Counted from the first letter of the stretch, positions 33,409 through 42,763 are shown. The stretch is 64,000 bases of DNA from an uncultured Desulfobacter sp. (GCF_963664415.1 NZ_OY761440.1:744001-808000), one strand, 5' to 3'. The notes: a model not told the origin generated them from the sequence alone. Program-made: numbers and translations.

Positions 33409-34035
33409 CTATTTTGAATAGAGCTCGACGATCAACTGTTCCTGGATCGGTAGTGAAATATCTTCCCGTGCAGGAAGTCCTTTAATTTCACCTTTAAAAC
33501 TGTCTTTATTGATTTCAAGCCACTGGGGAATACCACGCCTTACAATGGCGTCCAGGGAGTCGATAATGGCCTGGATAGTTCTACTTTTTTCAGAAAGTTC
33601 GATAACATCCCCTTTTTTTACCTGATAGGATGGAATATTAACCTTTTTCCCGTTTACGGTAAAATGATTGTGACGAACAAAATGGCGACCCTGATTTCTA
33701 GAATTTACGAATCCAAGTCTGAATACGGTATTATCTAACCGAGTCTCAAGTAATGTCAACAAATTAATGCCGGTAATGCCTTTTTGACGGTCTGCTCTTT
33801 TAAATGTGTTTCTAAATTGCTTCTCAGATACACCATAAATGCGTTTAACTTTTTGTTTTTCCCGAAGCTGCATTCCGTAATCTGATTGCTTAACTCTTTT
33901 CTGACCGTGTTCACCCGGGGGAAACCCTCTACGATCAAAACTGCATTTATCAGAAAAACAACGATCACCTTTTAAAAAAAGCTTCATATTTTCACGTCTG
34001 CACTGTCTGCAGACAGAACCTCTATATCTTGCCAA
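33409..34035 (-). CDS. rpsD: 30S ribosomal protein S4
   Basis: 208 aa. It keeps the four-cysteine zinc site (CRQC, Cys9/Cys12, then Cys26 and Cys31), so this is the zinc form. S4 RNA-binding domain near 98-160 (RLDNTVFRLGFVNSRNQGRH). In many bacteria S4 represses its own operon; a long structured gap lies upstream. Confidence 0.97.
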   Translation of the reverse strand: MARYRGSVCRQCRRENMKLFLKGDRCFSDKCSFDRRGFPPGEHGQKRVKQSDYGMQLREKQKVKRIYGVSEKQFRNTFKRADRQKGITGINLLTLLETRLDNTVFRLGFVNSRNQGRHFVRHNHFTVNGKKVNIPSYQVKKGDVIELSEKSRTIQAIIDSLDAIVRRGIPQWLEINKDSFKGEIKGLPAREDISLPIQEQLIVELYSK

Positions 34036-34189
34036 GTTTCCTCCTTTATCGCTTTAGATAAAGTTTACACATCTGAATTTTTTCGAAATATTCACTTGAT
34101 ATGTCCGAAATGAAAAGTATCTCGTTCCTGGTTTGGACGAAGACTTGCCCACTTGCAAGCCGCAGATGGGTGAGTATGCGTTCAAACAA
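34036..34189 (-). promoter_or_regulatory. rpsK-rpsD intergenic leader, structured
   Basis: 154 bases inside an otherwise tight operon. On the - strand it has a hairpin CTTGC-AAGTGG-GCAAG and a symmetric AT-rich ATATTTCGAAAAAATT part just before the rpsD ribosome site (AAAGGAGG). Could be an S4 autoregulatory site or an internal promoter. Inference only. Confidence 0.35.
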
Positions 34190-34585
34190 TTACACACGTC
34201 TTCTTTTGGGTGGGCGGCACCCATTATGCGGTACCGGGGTAACATCCTTAATCATGGAAATATTAAACCCCAGTGCATGTAGAGCCCGAAGCGCAGATTC
34301 TCTTCCAGGACCGGGCCCCTTAACATAAACCCCAACGTTTTTCATACCATGTTCCATTGCTTTGGCACCTGCATCTTCAGCAACCAATTTGGCCGCAAAA
34401 GGTGTGGATTTTCTAGAGCCTTTGAAGCCCTGCATTCCGGCAGATGACCAGGAAATGGTGTTGCCGTTTTCATCTGCAATAGTGACAATGGTGTTATTAA
34501 AGGTTGACTGAATATGCACTATGCCGGTTGATATATTTTTCTTAACCCGCTTTTTGGCAACGACTTTTTTAGACTTTTTCGCCAT
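34190..34585 (-). CDS. rpsK: 30S ribosomal protein S11
   Basis: 131 aa; GIVHIQSTFNNTIVTI and the C-terminal DVTPVPHNGCRPPKRRRV are S11 signatures. Alpha operon, 25 bases after rpsM. Confidence 0.98.
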   Translation of the reverse strand: MAKKSKKVVAKKRVKKNISTGIVHIQSTFNNTIVTIADENGNTISWSSAGMQGFKGSRKSTPFAAKLVAEDAGAKAMEHGMKNVGVYVKGPGPGRESALRALHALGFNISMIKDVTPVPHNGCRPPKRRRV

Positions 34586-34610
34586 AATTATTATCCCTTT
34601 TAGTTAAGTC

Positions 34611-34979
34611 CTACTTTTTCTTCTTCACTGCCGCGCGTTTAGGACCTTTTCTTGTTCTGGCGTTGGTACTAGTCCGCTGCCCGTGGCAGGGCAGGCCTTT
34701 ACGATGGCGCAGTCCCCTGTAGCATCCTAAGTCCATCAACCGCTTTATGTTCATGGACACTTCAGAACGCAGTTCACCTTCAACCTTGAACTCGGCATCA
34801 ATGACCTTCCTGATTTCATTTACCTGTTCTTCGGTCAAATCGTTTGCCTTGATTGTGGGTTCAATACCCGTTTTTTCAAGTATCTGCTTAGATCTGCTGC
34901 TACCGATACCATAGATATAGGTTAAAGCGATCCACGCATGCTTATCTCTTGGTAAGTCAACTCCAGCTATACGTGCCAA
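34611..34979 (-). CDS. rpsM: 30S ribosomal protein S13
   Basis: 122 aa; MARIAGVDLPRDK start, YIYGIG helix-hairpin-helix part, and the basic tail GQRTSTNARTRKGPKR. First ribosomal gene of the alpha part, next to rpmJ. Confidence 0.98.
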   Translation of the reverse strand: MARIAGVDLPRDKHAWIALTYIYGIGSSRSKQILEKTGIEPTIKANDLTEEQVNEIRKVIDAEFKVEGELRSEVSMNIKRLMDLGCYRGLRHRKGLPCHGQRTSTNARTRKGPKRAAVKKKK

Positions 34980-34993
34980 ATTTTTCTATCCTC

Positions 34994-35107
34994 CTATCCT
35001 TGACGCTGTTTATGGCGCTTGTTGACACAAATGACTCTGATGACACCGCGCCTTTTAATAACCTTGCAGTCTCTACAGATTTTTTTTACGGATGCTCTGA
35101 CTTTCAT
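34994..35107 (-). CDS. rpmJ: 50S ribosomal protein L36
   Basis: 37 codons read from the ATG at 35105-35107 to TAG at 34994-34996: MKVRASVKKICRDCKVIKRR, then GVIRVICVNKRHKQRQG. Zinc form with C-x2-C, a third Cys and His. In the usual place between infA/secY and rpsM. Confidence 0.95.
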   Translation of the reverse strand: MKVRASVKKICRDCKVIKRRGVIRVICVNKRHKQRQG

Positions 35108-35169
35108 CTAACTGCTCCTCATCTCATTATTCCAATATATACTTCATTTTTGTTCTTAACCGATAGATA

Positions 35170-35388
35170 TTATTTATACCGGTAGGTAATTCTGCCACGG
35201 CTTAGATCATAGGGAGATATTTCCACGGTCACTCTGTCGCCGGGAAGTATTTTTATAAAATGCATTCTCATTTTCCCGGATATATGTGCCAGCAGAACAT
35301 GCTTATTTTCCAATTCGACCTTGAACATGGCATTGGGAAGCGTTTCAAGGACTTTACCATCTACTTTAATGGGCTCTTCTTTGGCCAT
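35170..35388 (-). CDS. infA: translation initiation factor IF-1
   Basis: 72 aa S1-like OB fold; MAKEEPIKVDGKVLETLPNA and SPYDLSRGRITYRYK are typical. Between secY and rpmJ, with GGAGAAG-type ribosome site. Confidence 0.97.
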   Translation of the reverse strand: MAKEEPIKVDGKVLETLPNAMFKVELENKHVLLAHISGKMRMHFIKILPGDRVTVEISPYDLSRGRITYRYK

Positions 35389-35418
35389 AACTAATTTCTT
35401 CTCCTTTGTGGTGCCATA

Positions 35419-36738
35419 TCAGGACCGGCTTTTGATCCGTTTATTTCCCGAACGGCCCAAAAAACCATCATAATTGCTGGTAATCAAATGAGACTCTATC
35501 TGGGAAATGGTATCAATAGCGACACCAACGACAATCAACAGCGCTGTCCCGCCGAAATAAAAAGGTACGTTAAACTTATTCATCAAGACTGTAGGCAACA
35601 CACATACGACTGAGACATACGCAGCCCCACCCACAGTAATTCTTGTAAGCACCTTGTCAATATATTCAGCTGTCCGCTTGCCAGGTCGAATGCCCGGGAT
35701 GTACCCGCCGTTCTTTTTCATATTTTCGGCAACATCTTCAGGATTAAATTGAACTGCAGTATAAAAAAAGCAAAAGAAGACAATAAAACCAACATATAGC
35801 AGGTAATACCAAATTGTCCCCGGACTAAACATGTTGGCCATAGTCTGCATAACAGGCAGATTAATAAACTGGGCCAACGTGGTGGGGAACATAATGATGG
35901 AAGATGCAAAAATAGGCGGAATAACTCCCGATGTATTTATCTTAAGCGGAAGATGCGAAGTCTGTCCGCCATACATTTTTCGACCGACCACGCGTTTGGC
36001 ATAATGAACAGGAATTCTACGTTGGGCAAGTTCCATGAAAATAATGGCAGCGATCACAGCAACCATCAAAACAATGAGAATAATGGTCGAAAACAATCCC
36101 ATTTCACCAGTACTTAATAACCGTCCCATCTTAATACCTGCTGAGGGCATATTGGCTACAATACCGGCAAAAATAATCAGAGAAATACCATTACCAATCC
36201 CTCTTTCGGTGATCTGCTCACCAAGCCACATGATAAATGCGGTTCCCGCTGTCAGGGTAATAATAGTGATCAGCCTGAAGGCCCACCCAGGATAAGGTAC
36301 GATGGGTATACCGGCGGGCGATGTCATGGATTCAAGGCCGACAGCAATTCCAAAACCTTGTATGGCGCTTAAAACAACCGTACCATACCTGGTTAACTGG
36401 GTCTTCTTTTTACGACCGGCATCCCCTTCTTTTTTAAGCTGTTCAAGATAAGGAACAACCACGGTCATCAGTTCCAGGATAATGGAAGCACTAATATAAG
36501 GCATGATACCTAAGGCAAAAATAGATAGCCTCTGGAGCGCTCCACCAGAGAACATATTGAACATGGAAAATAATGTGCCTGAAGCCGACGCAAAAAAAGA
36601 TTCCAGTGCCGCCCCGTCAATACCAGGCGTCGGGACATGCACCCCGACCCTATAGACAAAGAGCAATCCAAGGGTTATCAGTATTTTACGTTTTAACTCC
36701 GGCAGTTTAAGCATATTCTGGTAGCTGTTCTGTATCAT
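35419..36738 (-). CDS. secY: preprotein translocase subunit SecY
   Basis: 439 aa, about ten membrane helices. GVHVPTPGID, the plug region and SIFALGIMPYISASII are present, as is the cytoplasmic GKRTAEYIDK loop. Partner secE lies upstream in the same block near 60 kb. Gene between rplO and infA as is standard. Confidence 0.97.
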   Translation of the reverse strand: MIQNSYQNMLKLPELKRKILITLGLLFVYRVGVHVPTPGIDGAALESFFASASGTLFSMFNMFSGGALQRLSIFALGIMPYISASIILELMTVVVPYLEQLKKEGDAGRKKKTQLTRYGTVVLSAIQGFGIAVGLESMTSPAGIPIVPYPGWAFRLITIITLTAGTAFIMWLGEQITERGIGNGISLIIFAGIVANMPSAGIKMGRLLSTGEMGLFSTIILIVLMVAVIAAIIFMELAQRRIPVHYAKRVVGRKMYGGQTSHLPLKINTSGVIPPIFASSIIMFPTTLAQFINLPVMQTMANMFSPGTIWYYLLYVGFIVFFCFFYTAVQFNPEDVAENMKKNGGYIPGIRPGKRTAEYIDKVLTRITVGGAAYVSVVCVLPTVLMNKFNVPFYFGGTALLIVVGVAIDTISQIESHLITSNYDGFLGRSGNKRIKSRS

Positions 36739-36764
36739 TGGAACTTTTCCTTATACCTTAAGGC

Positions 36765-37202
36765 TTATTCTACTCTGCCACCGGCAGTTTCAATTTTTTC
36801 TTTGGCACTCTGGGAAACCAAAAGATTTTTCAAGACAAATTTCTTGCTGACTTCGCCATCACCAAGAAGCTTAACGCCATCCACAATCCCTTTGACTATG
36901 CCGGCTTCCCTGAGAACTGTTTCAGTAATTTCCGCACCGTCTTCAAACCGATCAAGATCTTTCAAATTGAGAATGGCATTATGGGTTTTGAACATATAGT
37001 TTTTAAATCCACGCTTGGGCAAACGCCGGTAAATTGGCATCTGACCACCTTCAAAACCAGGGCGAACAGACCCACCAGAACGAGCCTTTAGGCCTTTATG
37101 TCCTCTCGTTGAGGTTTTACCCATACCGGAACCTGGGCCACGCCCTACTCTTTTTCTATTTTTTCTGCTACCGGGAGCAGGAGCCAGATCGTGTAACTGC
37201 AT
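36765..37202 (-). CDS. rplO: 50S ribosomal protein L15
   Basis: 145 aa; the Gly/Arg-rich N-terminal GSRKNRKRVGRGPGSGMGKT and RPGFEGGQMPIYRRLPKRGF. Two bases after rpmD. Confidence 0.97.
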   Translation of the reverse strand: MQLHDLAPAPGSRKNRKRVGRGPGSGMGKTSTRGHKGLKARSGGSVRPGFEGGQMPIYRRLPKRGFKNYMFKTHNAILNLKDLDRFEDGAEITETVLREAGIVKGIVDGVKLLGDGEVSKKFVLKNLLVSQSAKEKIETAGGRVE

Positions 37203-37203
37203 C

Positions 37204-37386
37204 CTAAACCTCCTCTACTTTCACCAGGTGTGATACCTTTTTCACCTGCCCCATAATCACAGGGGTATTATCGTGCTCCACAGTATGGTGCATACGTTTA
37301 ATGCCCAGGGAGCGTATAATCCGTCCATGCTTAGCAGGACGACCGATGGCGCTTCGTATTTGTGTAATCTTAATTTTATCAGCCAT
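37204..37386 (-). CDS. rpmD: 50S ribosomal protein L30
   Basis: 60 aa; KITQIRSAIGRPAKHGRIIR and SLGIKRMHHTVEH. Between rpsE and rplO. Confidence 0.96.
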   Translation of the reverse strand: MADKIKITQIRSAIGRPAKHGRIIRSLGIKRMHHTVEHDNTPVIMGQVKKVSHLVKVEEV

Positions 37387-37397
37387 AGTTCGCCTCT

Positions 37398-37898
37398 TTA
37401 TATTTCTTCAGGGTTAAGCCCGCGTCTTTTGGCAACTTCTTCCTTGGTACACAAGGACTGTAAGCCTGCCATGGTGGCTCTTACAATGTTCTGGGTATTG
37501 TGGGAACCAATGCATTTGGTCAAAATATCAGTTACACCAGCTGCTTCAAGGACCGCACGGATACCACCGCCGGCTATCAGTCCGGTACCGGGAGAAGCCG
37601 GTTTGAGAAGAACCCGGCCTGACCCTGCGTGCCCCAATACTTCAAAGGGAACCGTCCCATTCAAAATAGCAACTTTTTTCATATTTCGTTTGGCTTTTTC
37701 CATTCCCTTTCTAATCGCTTCAGGAACTTCTTTGGCCTTTCCCAGTCCATATCCCACGCTGCCTTCACCATCACCTACCACAACCAGGGCAGTAAAGGTA
37801 AAATTTCGGCCACCTTTAACGACCTTCGCAACACGGTTAATTCTGACGACCTTGTCGATCAGACCTGTATCTTCCATCTGCTGTTGTTGTCTTGCCAA
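37398..37898 (-). CDS. rpsE: 30S ribosomal protein S5
   Basis: 166 aa; VVKGGRNFTFTALVVVGDGE N-terminal domain and PGTGLIAGGGIRAVLEAAGV C-terminal domain. The region linked to ribosomal accuracy (RVAKVVKGGR) is normal. Confidence 0.98.
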   Translation of the reverse strand: MARQQQQMEDTGLIDKVVRINRVAKVVKGGRNFTFTALVVVGDGEGSVGYGLGKAKEVPEAIRKGMEKAKRNMKKVAILNGTVPFEVLGHAGSGRVLLKPASPGTGLIAGGGIRAVLEAAGVTDILTKCIGSHNTQNIVRATMAGLQSLCTKEEVAKRRGLNPEEI

Positions 37899-37914
37899 GG
37901 GTGTTCCTCCTTAA

Positions 37915-38283
37915 TTAGAATTCAAGACCGGCTTCCCGGGCCCCGTCTGAAAGTGCTTTAACTCGTCCGTGAAAAAGGAACCCATTCCGATCAAAAACAA
38001 CCTTTCTAATTCCTTTATCCATTGCCCTTTTACCAATAAGGTTACCCACGGCCTTTGCGACATCCTGCTTTTTACCCTCAACCGGTGAATCTTTGTATTC
38101 TTTGTCAAGAGTTGAAGCTGCAGCCAGCGTAGTTCCTTTTGTGTCGTCTATAATCTGGGCATAAATATGCTTGGCTGTTCTAAAAACGCTAAGTCGGGGA
38201 CGTTCCTGATTGCCAAATATATTTTTTCTAATCCGTTTTTTTCTTTTAAGCCGTGCAACCAGCCTTGGTGATGTATTTGCCAT
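37915..38283 (-). CDS. rplR: 50S ribosomal protein L18
   Basis: 122 aa; RPRLSVFRTAKHIYAQIIDD and the ending VVFDRNGFLFHGRVKALSDG. Binds 5S rRNA with L5. Confidence 0.97.
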   Translation of the reverse strand: MANTSPRLVARLKRKKRIRKNIFGNQERPRLSVFRTAKHIYAQIIDDTKGTTLAAASTLDKEYKDSPVEGKKQDVAKAVGNLIGKRAMDKGIRKVVFDRNGFLFHGRVKALSDGAREAGLEF

Positions 38284-38302
38284 AATCTATATTCCCCACC
38301 TT

Positions 38303-38845
38303 TTAATCTTTACCAGCAGTCTTACCTGCTTTTCTGATAATTCTTTCGTCAGCATACATAATGCCTTTGCCTTTATAAGGCTCGGGAGGTCTAATAGCTC
38401 TAATATTTGCTGCGGCCTGACCCAAAAGCTCTTTATCTATGCAGCTAAGGGTAACTTCGACGTTTTTGTCCACAGCTGCCGTTACACCATCAGGCAGGGC
38501 AAAATCTACTGGATTTGAATATCCAACAGACAACACCAAATTTTTTCCTTTGGCCTCAGCCCTATACCCAATGCCGGAAAGTATCAGTTTTTTCTCATAA
38601 CCTTGGGTAACACCATGTACCATATTGAAAATAAGAGATCTGAAAAGCCCCTGCAGAGCGACTTTCTTTTTATCAGAAGTGTCAGTGGATACATTCAATA
38701 CCTGGTTATCAATTTCAATATTAACTGCCGGATGCAGCTTGCGGTCAAGACTGCCTTTAGGCCCTTTGACATTGATGGTATCGCCATCAAGGGTGATCTG
38801 AACCTTATCTGGAAGCTGAACCGGCTTTTTTCCTATTCTGGACAT
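38303..38845 (-). CDS. rplF: 50S ribosomal protein L6
   Basis: 180 aa; MSRIGKKPVQLPDKV start, MVHGVTQGYEKKLILSGIGY, and PPEPYKGKGIMYADE end, with both L6 repeats complete. Confidence 0.98.
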   Translation of the reverse strand: MSRIGKKPVQLPDKVQITLDGDTINVKGPKGSLDRKLHPAVNIEIDNQVLNVSTDTSDKKKVALQGLFRSLIFNMVHGVTQGYEKKLILSGIGYRAEAKGKNLVLSVGYSNPVDFALPDGVTAAVDKNVEVTLSCIDKELLGQAAANIRAIRPPEPYKGKGIMYADERIIRKAGKTAGKD

Positions 38846-38860
38846 CTTATAGCTCCTGTC

Positions 38861-39259
38861 TTACCAAACGTTACAAAGAATTTCACCGCCGACCTTTGCT
38901 TCTTTAGCCTGCTTGTCGGTCATCAACCCCTTAGAAGTGGAAATGATGGAAATACCTAAGCCATTTAATACCGGCTGAATATTTTTTGATTTAGCATATA
39001 CCCTGCAAGAGGGTTTGCTGACACGCTGTATACCAAAAATGCTTGGTTCGCCTTCTGAAACATATTTCAAGAACACCCGGATAACCCCCTGGGTCTCGTT
39101 TTCAAGAAATTTGTAATCTTTGATATACCCTTGCTCCTTCAGCACCCGCACCATTTCAAGTTTAATTTTTGATCCGGGGATATCCACCTTGGACAAACCT
39201 GCCTTTCCACCATTTCTGATTATGGTCAGCATGTCTGCAATTGGATCACTAGTTGCCAT
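38861..39259 (-). CDS. rpsH: 30S ribosomal protein S8
   Basis: 132 aa; DPIADMLTIIRN and the C-terminal ISTSKGLMTDKQAKEAKVGG. S8 is the usual repressor of spc operons; a target site was not identified here. Confidence 0.98.
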   Translation of the reverse strand: MATSDPIADMLTIIRNGGKAGLSKVDIPGSKIKLEMVRVLKEQGYIKDYKFLENETQGVIRVFLKYVSEGEPSIFGIQRVSKPSCRVYAKSKNIQPVLNGLGISIISTSKGLMTDKQAKEAKVGGEILCNVW

Positions 39260-39314
39260 TTGAAAATCTCCTTAAATAAGCTGATATTTATACAACTGTT
39301 AGAATCTGAACCCG

Positions 39315-39500
39315 TTACCAAGAAGACTTGGTTACGCCGGGCAATTTACCCTGTGAGGCAAGCGTTCTAAAACAGATTCTGCAAATACCAGCTTTTCTAA
39401 TAAATGCACGTGGTCTACCGCATAAGGGGCACCTGTTGTAGGCCCGTACACCAAATTTGGGTTTTCTTTGTGCCTTTGCGATTAAAGCTTTTTTAGCCAA
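39315..39500 (-). CDS. rpsN: 30S ribosomal protein S14, zinc-binding short type
   Basis: 61 aa with CPLCGRPRAFIRKAGICRIC, the four-cysteine zinc form. Between rplE and rpsH. Confidence 0.97.
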   Translation of the reverse strand: MAKKALIAKAQRKPKFGVRAYNRCPLCGRPRAFIRKAGICRICFRTLASQGKLPGVTKSSW

Positions 39501-39521
39501 ACTATCTTCCTCCTTAGGTCC

Positions 39522-40061
39522 TTAGTTTTTAAAGGGCATTCCCATTAACTTAAGAAACGATTTTCCCTCTTCGTCAGTTTGGGCTGTGGTGACAACCGTT
39601 ACATTGAGGCCCTTGATAGCATCAGTCTTATCATAGTCAATTTCAGGAAAAATGATATGTTCAGTAATACCTAAGCTGTAATTGCCCCGGCCATCGAATG
39701 CTTTACCTGAAATACCTCTAAAATCCCTAACACGGGGAAGAGCGATGTTAATTAGTCGGTCAAGAAAGTCATACATTTTTTCCCGTCTAAGTGTAACTTT
39801 GCAGCCAATGGGAAGATCCGCACGCAATTTAAAATTTGCGATCGGTTTCTTTGCCCGGGTGATTACAGCTTTTTGTCCTGCAATCAATCCAAGCTCCTGG
39901 GCTGCTGTTTCAACAATTTTCGGGTTTCTGACTGCCTCGCCAAGCCCCATATTCAGTACAATTTTCTCCAACTTCGGCACCTGGCACTGGTTGGTGTATT
40001 TGAACTCGTCTTTCAGTGCAGGAACTACTTCGTTGGTATACTTTTCCTTAAGCGTAGTCAT
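39522..40061 (-). CDS. rplE: 50S ribosomal protein L5
   Basis: 179 aa; QVPKLEKIVLNMGLGEA, ITRAKKPIANFKLR, LPRVRDFRGISGKAFDGRGN. Binds 5S rRNA. Confidence 0.98.
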   Translation of the reverse strand: MTTLKEKYTNEVVPALKDEFKYTNQCQVPKLEKIVLNMGLGEAVRNPKIVETAAQELGLIAGQKAVITRAKKPIANFKLRADLPIGCKVTLRREKMYDFLDRLINIALPRVRDFRGISGKAFDGRGNYSLGITEHIIFPEIDYDKTDAIKGLNVTVVTTAQTDEEGKSFLKLMGMPFKN

Positions 40062-40083
40062 TTATTTTCTCCGGCTTTAGGTG

Positions 40084-40404
40084 TTATGAGTCTATCTGCT
40101 GACTGCATTTTTTACAGACTCTTACCCGTTTTCCATCCTCAAGCTGCTTGATTCCAACACGGGTCGGTTTGACACAGGAATTGCACATCAGCATGAGGTT
40201 AGATACATCCATAGGCATGGCTTTTTCAACGATGCCTCCCTGCGGGTTTTCCTGGGAGGGACGCTGATGAACTTTGACCACGTTGATATTTTCAACAACA
40301 ATCCGGTTCGTCTTTTTGACAACTTTAAGCACCTTGCCAATTTTACCTTTGTCCTTGCCGGTCAACACCTTAACTTTATCGTCTTTTTTTATTCTTATTT
40401 TCAT
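40084..40404 (-). CDS. rplX: 50S ribosomal protein L24
   Basis: 106 aa; KIRIKKDDKVKVLTGKDKGK KOW motif and NPQGGIVEKAMPMDVSN. The C-terminus has Cys pairs (CNSCVKPTRVGIK, CKKCSQQ) that could bind zinc. Confidence 0.97.
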   Translation of the reverse strand: MKIRIKKDDKVKVLTGKDKGKIGKVLKVVKKTNRIVVENINVVKVHQRPSQENPQGGIVEKAMPMDVSNLMLMCNSCVKPTRVGIKQLEDGKRVRVCKKCSQQIDS

Positions 40405-40431
40405 GACTTGTTTTGTTCTCCCTGGCTTGGA

Positions 40432-40800
40432 TCAAAGTACGTCAGGAGCAAGAGAGATAATCTTCATAAAACGCCTTGCCCGAAGCTCTCTTGCAACTGG
40501 TCCGAAAATACGGGTTCCCACCGGTTCGTTATTTTTATTAATCACAACAGCGGAATTATCATCAAAACGGATGGATGATCCGTCGGGACGGGAGATCTCT
40601 TTTTTGGTTCTGACAATAACTGCTTGAACGACATCTCCCTTGCTGACCTTTGAATTGGGAATAGCCTCTTTTACGGAAACAACAATCACATCTCCGATGG
40701 TGGCGTATCTTCTTTTAGAGCCACCAAGAACTTTTATGCAGTACAGTTCTTTGGCGCCTGAATTGTCAGCGACTGTCAGTCTGGTTTCACTTTGAATCAT
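40432..40800 (-). CDS. rplN: 50S ribosomal protein L14
   Basis: 122 aa; MIQSETRLTVADNSGAKEL and the ARELRARRFMKIISLAPDVL end are canonical. Confidence 0.98.
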   Translation of the reverse strand: MIQSETRLTVADNSGAKELYCIKVLGGSKRRYATIGDVIVVSVKEAIPNSKVSKGDVVQAVIVRTKKEISRPDGSSIRFDDNSAVVINKNNEPVGTRIFGPVARELRARRFMKIISLAPDVL

Positions 40801-40818
40801 TATTCAACTCCTTAAACA

Positions 40819-41079
40819 CTAGACCGCTTTTTTAACAATTTCAGTAACCCGAAACCGCTTTAATTTACTTAGTGGCCTGGTTTCGATAATTTTGACTTCG
40901 TCACCAATTCTACATTCGTTCTGCTCATCATGGGCGTGATATTTTTTGTAGCGTTTGATGTATTTTTTATACACCTTATGCTGTACAAATCTTTCAACCC
41001 TTACCACCACGGACTTATCCATTTTGTCGGACACGATCAGACCAATCAGCTCTTTTTTATTTTTTTTTATAGTTTCCAT
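40819..41079 (-). CDS. rpsQ: 30S ribosomal protein S17
   Basis: 86 aa; LIGLIVSDKMDKSVVVRVER and HDEQNECRIGDEVKIIETRP. Between rpmC and rplN. Confidence 0.97.
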   Translation of the reverse strand: METIKKNKKELIGLIVSDKMDKSVVVRVERFVQHKVYKKYIKRYKKYHAHDEQNECRIGDEVKIIETRPLSKLKRFRVTEIVKKAV

Positions 41080-41094
41080 ATCGATACTCGTTAG

Positions 41095-41295
41095 TTAGCT
41101 AATTTTGATATTCATTTCTTTGGAAATCGTGTAAAGCCTGGCGATGTCTTTTCTTACACTGGACAGATTAGCAGTATTCGCGAGCTGACCCACATTATTC
41201 TGAAAACGAAGGTTAAACAGTTCCTTTTTAAGCTCAACGATTTTATCTTTAATCTGACCTGGATCCATATCCCTGATTTCACTGGCCTTTAACAT
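41095..41295 (-). CDS. rpmC: 50S ribosomal protein L29
   Basis: 66 aa; KELFNLRFQNNVGQLANTAN is the L29 core. Its ATG overlaps the rplP stop by one base (TAATG), so translation is coupled. Confidence 0.97.
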   Translation of the reverse strand: MLKASEIRDMDPGQIKDKIVELKKELFNLRFQNNVGQLANTANLSSVRKDIARLYTISKEMNIKIS

Positions 41296-41705
41296 TATTT
41301 GCTCCTCTCCACAAAACGGGTTTTCACGGAAAGTTTTCTGGCAGCCAGCCTTAAAGCCTCTTTAGCCAATTCTCTATCAACGCCTTCCATCTCATAGAGA
41401 ATTTTGCCCGGTTTTACCCGTGCCACCCAAGCATCCGTTGCACCTTTACCTTTACCCATTCTCACTTCAGCCGGTTTTTTGGTAATTGGATGATCAGGAA
41501 AGAAACGAATCCAGCTTTTACCCTGCCTTTTAGCCTTTCTGGTCATCGCGACCCTGGCCGCCTCAATCTGTCTTGCATTTACATACCCACATTCCACAGC
41601 CTGGAGTCCATAATCTCCAAAACTCAATGTATTGCCCCGAGTGGGTGTTCCTTTGGTTCTACCGCGGAACTGTTTACGGTATTTGATATTTCTGGGACTC
41701 AGCAT
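41295..41705 (-). CDS. rplP: 50S ribosomal protein L16
   Basis: 136 aa; PRNIKYRKQFRGRTKGTPTR, RFFPDHPITKKPAEVRMGKG. TAATG overlap with rpmC. Confidence 0.98.
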   Translation of the reverse strand: MLSPRNIKYRKQFRGRTKGTPTRGNTLSFGDYGLQAVECGYVNARQIEAARVAMTRKAKRQGKSWIRFFPDHPITKKPAEVRMGKGKGATDAWVARVKPGKILYEMEGVDRELAKEALRLAARKLSVKTRFVERSK

Positions 41706-41728
41706 TTGCTAATTTCTCCTTATCACCT

Positions 41729-42382
41729 TTAATTAGTTGCCAGAGTCTGCTCACCAGGGTTTATAACTTCCCCTTTGAAAATGAACACTTTAATACCAAT
41801 GGCCCCATAGGTAGTCTTGGCTTCAATGAATCCGTAATCGACATCAGCTCTAAGCGTATGCAAAGGAATTCTGCCTTCCTTGTACCATTCGGTTCTGGCC
41901 ATTTCAGCACCACCCAGACGACCTGAGCAGATAATTTTAATACCTTTGGCCCCGAATCTCATGGCAGAGGAAACACTTCTCTTCATTGCCCTTCTAAAGG
42001 CGATGCGTTTTTCAAGCTGGCTTGCAATATTTTCAGCAACCAACTGTGCGTCAATTTCAGGTCTTCTGACCTCTTTAATATCAATCAAAACTTCGGGATT
42101 AAGCATTTTTTCAAGCTCATTTTTCAGCAAAGCGATCTCTGCACCCTTTTTACCGATAATAATACCGGGTCTGGCTGCAAACACTCTAAGCCGAATTTGT
42201 TTAGAAAACCGCTCAATCTCAATTTTGGAGATACCGGCGTGATACAATTTCTTTTTCAAATACTTTCTAACTTTGAAATCTTCTTCGACAAAGCTTGCAT
42301 ATTCTTTGTCAGCGTACCATCTGGAATCCCAAGTCCTGATGATGCCTAATCTTAATCCGGTAGGATTTACTTTCTGGCCCAA
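41729..42382 (-). CDS. rpsC: 30S ribosomal protein S3
   Basis: 217 aa; MGQKVNPTGLRLGIIRTWDS, KH domain loop PGIIIGKKG, and RLGGAEMARTEWYKEGRIPL. Forms the mRNA entry channel with S4 and S5. Confidence 0.98.
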   Translation of the reverse strand: MGQKVNPTGLRLGIIRTWDSRWYADKEYASFVEEDFKVRKYLKKKLYHAGISKIEIERFSKQIRLRVFAARPGIIIGKKGAEIALLKNELEKMLNPEVLIDIKEVRRPEIDAQLVAENIASQLEKRIAFRRAMKRSVSSAMRFGAKGIKIICSGRLGGAEMARTEWYKEGRIPLHTLRADVDYGFIEAKTTYGAIGIKVFIFKGEVINPGEQTLATN

Positions 42383-42398
42383 GCCTTTTCCTCCTTGT

Positions 42399-42734
42399 TT
42401 AAACGGTTTCTTCTACAACCACTGTTAAATGACTGGTTCTTTTTAGAATACGGGCAGCTCTTCCCCTTGCCCGCGGCCTGAACCGCTTCATGGATGGTCC
42501 ATGATCAACAATCACATTTTTCACTACCAGCTTGTCAACATCCATCTCATTGTTATGCTCAGCATTGGCAATGGCAGACTGCAGGGTTTTATACATGATT
42601 CCTGCTGCCTTCAATGGCATAAACTTTAATAAGGTCAGCGCCTGCTCGGCATTTTTGCCTTTAATCTCGCTGATAGGCAAGCGCAGCTTAAACGGTGAGA
42701 TCCTTGCGTATCGTGTAGTCGCTTTAACTTCCAT
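42399..42734 (-). CDS. rplV: 50S ribosomal protein L22
   Basis: 111 aa; YARISPFKLRLPISEIKGK and MKRFRPRARGRAARILKRTS beta-hairpin that lines the exit tunnel. No macrolide-resistance deletion is apparent. Confidence 0.97.
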   Translation of the reverse strand: MEVKATTRYARISPFKLRLPISEIKGKNAEQALTLLKFMPLKAAGIMYKTLQSAIANAEHNNEMDVDKLVVKNVIVDHGPSMKRFRPRARGRAARILKRTSHLTVVVEETV

Positions 42735-42763
42735 TTTTTAAATTCCCTTTAAATCCTTGCAGA

